Part shown: positions 6,901-11,541 of the stretch, piece after piece
How the letters are laid out: each line of letters starts with the position of its first letter
Numbering within the stretch: the first letter of the stretch is position 1
Assembly (NCBI GenBank): GCA_021826835.1
Contig: JAKAYH010000035.1
Location: 1-11,541, forward strand
Length of the DNA stretch: 11,541 bases
Source of the DNA: Thermoplasmata archaeon
GTDB taxonomy: Archaea > Thermoplasmatota > Thermoplasmata > Thermoplasmatales > Thermoplasmataceae
Reading direction: 5' to 3'
Position numbers and translations under genes: made by a program
The notes under the pieces: generated by a model
Told to the model about the DNA's origin: nothing
Databases searched by the model: none
Seen by the model: only the letters and a program-made list of their open reading frames with translations

Positions 6901-7134
6901 TATATTGGCAAAAACCGGATGGAAATGTTTCTAATGACTGAAATCTGTGGTGTAAAAAACGAAGAAGCCATGAAAACCGCAGCATGAAACGTTAGCAAAA
7001 TGGGTCTAAAACGAGGAAGAATTATGTACGGATTTCCGGCAAATGTGATCTCAGCAGAAGGGGAACCTCCTGGAAACATTAAAGATCTAAACAGAGTGAA
7101 CCATGTTTTCCTTAGAGGTGAACAGATAAAATGA
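6901..7134 (+). pseudogene. Decayed C-terminal fragment of an amidohydrolase
   Basis: One plus-strand frame reads like the last 70 or so residues of an amidohydrolase-superfamily enzyme (imidazolonepropionase/prolidase-like group). CGVKNEEAMKTAA is followed by an in-frame TGA at 6985-6987, then NVSKMGLKRGRIM, GFPANVISAEGEPPGNIKDL and NRVNHVFLRGEQIK before a TGA at 7132-7134. The closing pattern (V/I-I, G-x-P, N-I-x-x-L, V-x-x-V-F-x-x-G) is typical of the beta-sandwich end of these enzymes. The N-terminal 300 or so residues with the metal-binding HxH are absent, and upstream sequence in this frame has another stop at 6862-6864. It is therefore a truncated remnant with a nonsense mutation, not a gene. 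The left boundary is approximate. Confidence 0.6.
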
Positions 7135-7176
7135 ATGAAGTATAAATGGGGTAAGTTCTTATAAATGTAGACGGTT

Positions 7177-7390
7177 ATGTCAAAGACCTTGCTGATAATA
7201 GACATACCCGATAGAAAGGATCTTTGGTGTCATAAGGGCTATAAGAGAAAATAAACTTCGGCTAAGGCTTATTTTTTTGTACAACGGTAAAGAAGGGATT
7301 TGATTTATTTACTCTAAGGACTCGTGTATTAAAAAACACAAACTCCTCGATGAATTACGTATGGTTTCTTGTCTATACGGTTGTTTCTGA
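7177..7390 (+). pseudogene. Decayed, frameshifted remnant related to the 544-1476 orphan gene
   Basis: An ATG at 7177 opens MSKTLLIIDIPDRK. About ten codons on, the coding-like signal moves to the +1 frame: IERIFGVIRAIRENKLRLR, then LIFLYNGKEGI, a TGA at 7301-7303, then FIYSKDSCIKKHKLLDELRM, ending at a TGA at 7388-7390. The intact orphan protein at 544-1476 has a similar LVRDIDRK start and the identical hexapeptide FIYSKD at nearly the same distance (33 versus 32 residues from the shared DI). I read this as a paralogue broken by one frameshift and at least one nonsense mutation. TATA-like GTATAAATG at 7139-7147 may be its old promoter. Read alone, the first frame gives only 25 residues to the TAA at 7252-7254. 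Confidence 0.45.
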
Positions 7391-7740
7391 ATTTTATTAT
7401 GTTTTTTTAAGAATCCACGTATCTTTTTCATGTTTAAAGAGTTAGTTACATTTATTGAAATCTACCTATTATGACATTAAATTCCCTTAATTCTTGAATA
7501 ATCGATCCTGTGCAGTAGATTGGAGAAAACAAAGAATTTTTGCCTTATCCAGATAATTATAATAACGGAATGACTTAACTACACAAATTAAATGAAAATG
7601 ATCCAATAAATATATAATGGATAGGGCGGTATTATCAGGACAATAATCTTTTACGTTTCTGTAACAATTTTTGATATTCAATGGATTTAGATAGTCAACA
7701 GTTTGCTAGTTAATAACCAATCAGTTAAGTTCTTCTAAAA
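7391..7740. other. AT-rich intergenic stretch with no recognised gene
   Basis: About 350 bases, strongly AT-rich and broken by stops in all plus-strand frames. A 64-codon minus-strand frame at 7487-7681 has no promoter, ribosome-binding site or recognisable motif. KNPRIFFMFK-like coding near 7411 may be more debris of the remnant before it, but this is too weak to call. No RNA gene or repeat array seen. Confidence 0.45.
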
Positions 7741-7748
7741 GGTGGACA

Positions 7749-7838
7749 ACAATCCGGTTCAGTACAAAAAGCTTTTATTTATAACAACGGATTGTGACGT
7801 TTGCACAATTTGCAGGATCGCATTCAGCCTGCATTGTG
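7749..7838 (+). promoter_or_regulatory. nrdA promoter with four alternating ACAAT/ATTGT half-sites
   Basis: The TATA-like element TTTATTTATA (about 7775-7784) predicts transcription starting near 7805. Around it are ACAAT at 7749-7753, ATTGT at 7791-7795, ACAAT at 7805-7809 and ATTGT at 7833-7837. The first pair extends to a perfect 8-bp inverted repeat, ACAATCCG (7749-7756) and CGGATTGT (7788-7795), which brackets the TATA box. The second pair forms ATTGTGacgtttgCACAAT (7791-7809) across the predicted start site. The layout suggests an operator for a dimeric repressor. It does not match the NrdR-box consensus as I know it. Confidence 0.5.
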
Positions 7839-7842
7839 TAAA
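7800..7842 (+). promoter_or_regulatory. Strong hairpin in the nrdA leader
   Basis: Bases 7811-7816 (TGCAGG) pair with 7828-7833 (CCTGCA) around an 11-nt loop. After a two-base bulge (7809-7810), CACAA (7804-7808) pairs with TTGTG (7834-7838), and a G-T plus three T-A pairs extend the stem to 7800 and 7842. That is about 15 bp in all. The 3' foot ends five bases before the ribosome-binding site GGTGA (7848-7852), so folding could affect translation. If transcription starts at 7805 the RNA keeps the upper 10 pairs. Confidence 0.5.
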
Positions 7843-7847
7843 ACGAA

Positions 7848-7852
7848 GGTGA
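7848..7852 (+). promoter_or_regulatory. Ribosome-binding site of nrdA
   Basis: GGTGA lies 4 nt before the ATG at 7857 and matches the archaeal anti-Shine-Dalgarno sequence. It fixes the start and shows that this mRNA is leadered. Confidence 0.6.
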
Positions 7853-7856
7853 AAGA

Positions 7857-10109
7857 ATGGAGCTTTATCATAGACCTACCACTGTTATAAATAGAGAAGG
7901 TAAAATCGTGCCGATTGATATTTCCAAAATAAGAAATGTCATTAACAAGGCGTGCGATGGTTTGAACGTTGACCCTCTTGAACTTGAGATGGATGCTCAG
8001 ATTCATTTTACACAAAACATATCTACAAAAACTATACAGGAGACCCTTATCAGGGTGGCGAATGAAAAGACATCCTTATCAAGACCAGAGTGGACGCTTG
8101 TTGCCGCAAGACTTCTACTTCACCACCTGTACAGGGAGTCTTCACTAAAAAGAGGTGAACCATATGGATCATTCAGAAAACTGGTTGAGGAGCTTGTAAA
8201 ATCTGAAAGATATGATTCAAGACTTCTCACTGAGTATTCTGTTGAGGATTACGAGTTCTTTCAAATGGCAATTAGACCCGAGAGAGACCTCTTGTTCACA
8301 TATCCTGGTCTCAAGCACCTAATGGATCGCTACTCTGTGAAGTCTGGAGATGGAGCATATTTCGAACTTCCTCAGGATATTTTCATGGGTCTTTCAATGT
8401 ACCTTGCACTGGCAGAACAACCCGAAGAAAGGGTCTCCTGGGCTATACGGTTTTATGAGGTTCTCTCGGATCTTATGATAACAATGGCCACACCAACGCT
8501 TGCTCAAGCGAGGAGGCCTTTTGGGCAGCTTAGTTCATGTTTCATAGATACGCCTGATGATTCCATCAGTGGGATATTTGAAGGTCTCACCACCTTCGCA
8601 AAGATCTCTCAGAATGGGGGAGGAATGGGAGTTTATCTTGGACATGTAAGAGCAATGGGGTCAAGCATCAGGGGATACAAGAATATTGGCAGTGGGGTAA
8701 TCCCATGGATCAGGTTATATAACGATACAGCTGTTTCTGTTAACCAACTCGGTCAGAGAGCTGGTGCAATCAGTATATGGCTTGACCTTTGGCATAAGGA
8801 CATAGTGGATTTTCTTGATCTTAAAACCAACAACGGAGACGAGAGACGTAAGGCGCATGATGTGTTTCCTGGCATATGTGTGCCAGACAGATTCTGGAAG
8901 TGCATTGAAAACGGTGATCCTTGGTATCTCATGGACCCGCACAACATATTTGAAGTGAAGGGATGGAGACTTGAAGATTCATGGGGAGAGGAATGGGAGA
9001 AAAAGTATCTTGACTGCATTTCAGACGAAAGGATTGAAAAAACAGAAATTAATTCGATTTCCTTGATGGGCCTCATACTTAAGAGCCTCTATGAAACAGG
9101 TGGGCCGTTCATATTCAACAGGGATACGGTCAACAGGATGAATCCTAACAAACATGCTGGTATGATCTATTCATCCAATCTATGTACGGAAATCACACAG
9201 AACCAGAGTACCACTATGAATGGTGAAATAACCGTAAAGGATGATGTTATATTACAGACAAGGCATCCAGGTGACCTTGTTGTTTGTAACTTATCGTCCA
9301 TAAATCTAGGACGCTGCAACACTCCTGAACTTTTATCAAGAGTTATCCCAGTACAGGTAAGGATGCTTGATAACGTTATTACAATGAACAACTTACCTGT
9401 TCCCGCAGCAAAAATAACGAATATGAAGTATCGGGCTATCGGAATTGGCATCTCTGGATATCATCAGCATCTGGTTGATAAGGGAATAGAGTGGGAATCA
9501 GATGAGCATCTCAATTACGCTGACAAGCTCTTCGAGCACATCAACTATATTGCCATAAAGGCCAGCTGTGACCTGGCGAAGGAAAGGGGTGCTTATCCAA
9601 TGTTCCCCGGAAGTGATTGGGAAACTGGAGCGTATTTCGATCTAAGGGGTTACAACGACGAGAAATGGCTCAAGCTGAAGGAGGAGGTAAATATGAATGG
9701 AATCAGAAATGGATATATAATGGCAATAGCACCAACTGGAAGCACATCGGTAATTTCCGGATCAACAGCAGGTATCGATCCGATTTTCAAGCCCATATTT
9801 ACAGAGGAAAAGAAGGGATTCCTTATAAGAAGGGTGGCACCAAACCTGACGCTGGAAAATCTTCCTCTTTACAAGGAGGCACATAAGATCAATCAGTTCT
9901 GGAGTGTTAAGGCTGCTGCCATAAGGCAGAGGCATCTCGATCAGAGTCAGTCTATGAATCTCTACGCCACCGAGGATCTGAACGAAGAGAGTTTCATGGA
10001 ACTCTACCACAGTGCATGGAAACTGGGTTTGAAGACGATATACTATTTCAGGAATTACACAAAGGAAGAACATGAATCCGATAATAACTGTGAGGCATGT
10101 CAGGCGTGA
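7857..10109 (+). CDS. nrdA: Class I ribonucleotide reductase large (alpha, R1) subunit
   Basis: A 750-residue R1 that reduces ribonucleotides to deoxyribonucleotides using a radical supplied by an R2 partner. An N-terminal ATP-cone (about residues 8-95, INREGKIVPIDISKIRNVI) implies allosteric activity control by ATP/dATP. The catalytic barrel follows: C228 (SSCFI) and C477 (VVCNLSS) form the reducing pair, N441-x-C443-x-E445 (NLCTEI) carries the thiyl-radical cysteine, and Y729-Y730 (TIYYFRN) are the radical-transfer tyrosines. The C-terminus CEACQA holds C745 and C748, the shuttle pair re-reduced by thioredoxin or glutaredoxin. The loop region SQNGGGMGVY (251-260) and PTGSTSVISGSTAGIDPIF (626-644) are also intact. 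Length and residues fit a fully functional class Ia-type enzyme. Its stop overlaps the long form of nrdB, so the two are one operon. Confidence 0.97.
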   Translation: MELYHRPTTVINREGKIVPIDISKIRNVINKACDGLNVDPLELEMDAQIHFTQNISTKTIQETLIRVANEKTSLSRPEWTLVAARLLLHHLYRESSLKRGEPYGSFRKLVEELVKSERYDSRLLTEYSVEDYEFFQMAIRPERDLLFTYPGLKHLMDRYSVKSGDGAYFELPQDIFMGLSMYLALAEQPEERVSWAIRFYEVLSDLMITMATPTLAQARRPFGQLSSCFIDTPDDSISGIFEGLTTFAKISQNGGGMGVYLGHVRAMGSSIRGYKNIGSGVIPWIRLYNDTAVSVNQLGQRAGAISIWLDLWHKDIVDFLDLKTNNGDERRKAHDVFPGICVPDRFWKCIENGDPWYLMDPHNIFEVKGWRLEDSWGEEWEKKYLDCISDERIEKTEINSISLMGLILKSLYETGGPFIFNRDTVNRMNPNKHAGMIYSSNLCTEITQNQSTTMNGEITVKDDVILQTRHPGDLVVCNLSSINLGRCNTPELLSRVIPVQVRMLDNVITMNNLPVPAAKITNMKYRAIGIGISGYHQHLVDKGIEWESDEHLNYADKLFEHINYIAIKASCDLAKERGAYPMFPGSDWETGAYFDLRGYNDEKWLKLKEEVNMNGIRNGYIMAIAPTGSTSVISGSTAGIDPIFKPIFTEEKKGFLIRRVAPNLTLENLPLYKEAHKINQFWSVKAAAIRQRHLDQSQSMNLYATEDLNEESFMELYHSAWKLGLKTIYYFRNYTKEEHESDNNCEACQA

Positions 10110-10110
10110 T
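10106..10110 (+). promoter_or_regulatory. Ribosome-binding site of nrdB overlapping the nrdA stop
   Basis: GTGAT contains the nrdA stop codon TGA (10107-10109) and lies 4 nt before the ATG at 10115. A ribosome ending nrdA would sit on the nrdB start signal, suggesting translational coupling and matched subunit amounts. Confidence 0.45.
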
Positions 10111-10114
10111 TAAA

Positions 10115-11167
10115 ATGGAGAAAAAGCTACTTTTTAATCCACAGGGGTCAAGAGACAAGATTCAGCAGAGATTGATTCATGGAAATTCCACCAATCTGCT
10201 GGAGTTCCAGAATTGCAAATATGAGTGGGCAGAACAGCTTTACAGGAAAATGAGGCAGTTTTTCTGGGTACCTGAAGAGGTTCCACTTGGTGATGACAAG
10301 CTCATGTTTCCACGGCTTACAGAGGCTGAACAGGAAGCATACAAAAAAACTCTTTCATTTCTCATATTCCTGGACAGTATACAGGTGGACAACCTCAGTG
10401 CCATCTCTCTCTACGTAACGGCACCGGAGGTAGTGGCTTGTCTAAAGACCCAGGCGTTCTTTGAAACAATACATGCCCAAAGCTATGATTATCTCCTTAC
10501 ATCGGTCGTTGACAGGCTCACCAGGGATGAGGTTTACTATATGTGGAAAGATGATGAACATCTCCTCCGGAGGAACAGATTCATTACAGATCAATATCAG
10601 AGCTTTATCAATGATCCAACAGAGGAAAATTTTGTAAAAAGCTCCATGGCAGATTTCCTTCTTGAAGGTATATATTTCTACAGTGGTTTCGCCTTCTTCT
10701 ATTCCCTGGGTAGACAAGATAAGATGGGTGGAACAGTGAGTCTTATCAGGCTAATTCAGAGAGATGAAAATACCCATCTTGCCCTATTCACAAATATAAT
10801 GAGAACACTTAAAGAGGAAAATCCTGAGGTATTCACACCACAGCTAGAGTCAGATCTCGTAGAAATGCTGAAAACTGCGGTATCTCACGAGATTGAATGG
10901 GGTCATTATGTTACGAAGAATCAGATCCTGGGATTGTCTGACCAGCTCATTGATCGTTATATAAAGTACCTCGGAAATAGCAGGGCAGCGGCTATTGGCA
11001 TGGCGCAGCCCTATGATGTGAGGGAAAATCCAATGGGATGGGTTGATACATATGCCACAATGAATGAAACAAAAACTGACTTCTTCGAGAGAAAAGTTAC
11101 AAACTACACTAAATCGGCCGGTTCCCTGAAATTTGACAACCTTAAACCTCTCAAAAAGAATGAGTGA
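10115..11167 (+). CDS. nrdB: Class I ribonucleotide reductase small (beta, R2) subunit
   Basis: From the ATG at 10115 the protein has 350 residues. It houses the diiron-tyrosyl radical cofactor that starts catalysis in NrdA. All six metal ligands are visible: D87 (FLDSIQ), E117 and H120 (FFETIHAQSY), E184 (LLEGIYFY), E218 and H221 (RDENTH). Y124, four residues after H120, is the radical tyrosine, so this is a Tyr-type R2 and not the Phe-substituted class Ic. The tail after WVDTY (309-313) has FFERKVTNY, with Y331 as the probable radical-transfer tyrosine, and then a charged end that should dock onto NrdA. An in-frame ATG at 10097, inside nrdA, would add six residues, but it has only one base between GAGG and the start. 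The later ATG has a properly spaced GTGAT. No nrdI gene lies nearby, so oxygen-driven self-assembly is likely. Confidence 0.96.
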   Translation: MEKKLLFNPQGSRDKIQQRLIHGNSTNLLEFQNCKYEWAEQLYRKMRQFFWVPEEVPLGDDKLMFPRLTEAEQEAYKKTLSFLIFLDSIQVDNLSAISLYVTAPEVVACLKTQAFFETIHAQSYDYLLTSVVDRLTRDEVYYMWKDDEHLLRRNRFITDQYQSFINDPTEENFVKSSMADFLLEGIYFYSGFAFFYSLGRQDKMGGTVSLIRLIQRDENTHLALFTNIMRTLKEENPEVFTPQLESDLVEMLKTAVSHEIEWGHYVTKNQILGLSDQLIDRYIKYLGNSRAAAIGMAQPYDVRENPMGWVDTYATMNETKTDFFERKVTNYTKSAGSLKFDNLKPLKKNE

Positions 11168-11427
11168 TCATAGAGGAATATGTTTTAACGTTTACACACA
11201 AATTTTATCCAATATATTATTTTAACTGACAAGTCAGTGCCATATCCTTCTTAATAATTCTCAAATATGGAAATAAAGATCTAAGTCTCTTCAACAAGTC
11301 TCATAAATTAAAATTCTAATTTATAAAGAGCAATAGTATGAGGGTATGAAATCACCTCAATTTTTAGGTGAATGAAATAGTACACTTTTAATATAATATT
11401 CTGTTTTTATCGCCAGATGTATTGGGT
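11168..11427. other. Convergent intergenic stretch with two short palindromes
   Basis: About 260 AT-rich bases between nrdB and the minus-strand gene at the right edge. It holds a perfect short palindrome ACTGACaaGTCAGT (11225-11238) and a 6-bp hairpin, TCACCT (11352-11357) with AGGTGA (11366-11371). Either may lie in transcription-termination regions, but neither is followed by a convincing T run on the plus strand. No gene seen. Confidence 0.4.
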
Positions 11428-11541
11428 TCATGGTTTCGAAGGTTTAGCCTGAGTAGTGTACTTCCTTGCCTTTCCCACCCCCCTCATTATACTGGAAAAT
11501 CCAAAGAAAAGTAAGATAGTCCCTATGAAACCAAGATCGGA
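11428..11541 (-). CDS. C-terminal end of a membrane protein cut by the window edge
   Basis: The minus strand is open from the right edge of the window to a TGA at 11430-11428, giving 37 residues. They begin with a hydrophobic stretch, DLGFIGTILLFFGFSSIM, that fits one membrane-spanning helix. A basic tail follows (RGVGKARKY, ending AKPSKP), as expected for a cytoplasmic C-terminus by the positive-inside rule. The rest of the gene, including its start, is outside the window. The family cannot be recognised. It converges on nrdB and so is not part of the RNR operon. Confidence 0.55.
   Translation of the reverse strand, partial: SDLGFIGTILLFFGFSSIMRGVGKARKYTTQAKPSKP

Noticed and set aside
6699..7205. 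A 168-codon minus-strand frame with a hydrophobic stretch followed by a charged tail
   Set aside because: It overlaps the 3' end of the intact R2-like gene, runs antisense to the amidohydrolase remnant whose motifs are clear, and has no promoter or ribosome-binding site. The charged part near 6765-6860 looks protein-like and could be membrane-protein debris, but that cannot be supported.
7487..7681. A 64-codon minus-strand frame in the gap before nrdA
   Set aside because: It has AT-biased composition, no promoter or ribosome-binding site and no recognisable motif.
7749..7809. Reading the nrdA half-sites as an NrdR box
   Set aside because: The pentamers and their spacing do not match the NrdR-box consensus as I know it, so a named regulator is not claimed.
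11225..11238. Short palindrome after nrdB considered as a bacterial-type terminator
   Set aside because: The two-base loop is too tight for a stable hairpin and no T run follows on the plus strand. Archaeal termination depends mainly on oligo-T.

Overview
The window looks like a piece of an AT-rich archaeal chromosome, most likely an aerobic member of the Thermoplasmatales. Three things point that way. TATA-like boxes sit about 25 nt upstream of start codons, so several genes appear leaderless. The ribosome-binding sites that do occur read GGTGA(T). The gene content is also typical: a DUF929-type anchored protein, a DUF1059-type mini-protein, and folate-dependent FtcD and FchA as separate genes. 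The oxygen-dependent class I ribonucleotide reductase (RNR) implies an aerobic lifestyle. The taxonomic call is inference from style and content, not from a marker gene.

Layout. Bases 1-68 may hold the tail of a gene entering from the left. An orphan protein of about 310 residues follows (544-1476, +). Next, on the minus strand, come a SAM-dependent methyltransferase (1571-2368), a membrane-anchored, sequon-rich DUF929-like protein (2432-3307) and a 61-residue Cys/His mini-protein (3420-3605). Then come fchA (3904-4518) and ftcD (4569-5471), also on the minus strand, which carry out the last folate-dependent steps of histidine (formiminoglutamate) breakdown. From 5750 rightwards the window is a plus-strand RNR locus: an R2-like gene (5750-6754), about 1.1 kb of decayed DNA with two recognisable gene remnants, then nrdA (7857-10109) and an overlapping nrdB (10115-11167). 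The last 114 bases hold the C-terminus of a minus-strand membrane protein.

How the genes work together. NrdA has every expected catalytic residue, and the downstream NrdB has all six diiron ligands plus the radical tyrosine, so these two should form a working class I RNR. The upstream R2-like protein aligns with NrdB without gaps through the whole metal-binding core, yet three of its four carboxylate ligands are Asn, Gly and Ile, and it stops before the R1-docking tail. It therefore looks like a pseudo-R2: a structural or regulatory partner in the manner of yeast Rnr4, or an unusual metal-poor R2. This is the most interesting item in the window.

Regulation. The nrdA promoter carries four alternating ACAAT/ATTGT half-sites around its TATA box and start site, plus a strong hairpin in the leader. 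The R2-like gene has its own leader with a different inverted repeat and a strong ribosome-binding site. The non-RNR genes mostly look leaderless, so the two RNR transcription units appear to be built for extra control.
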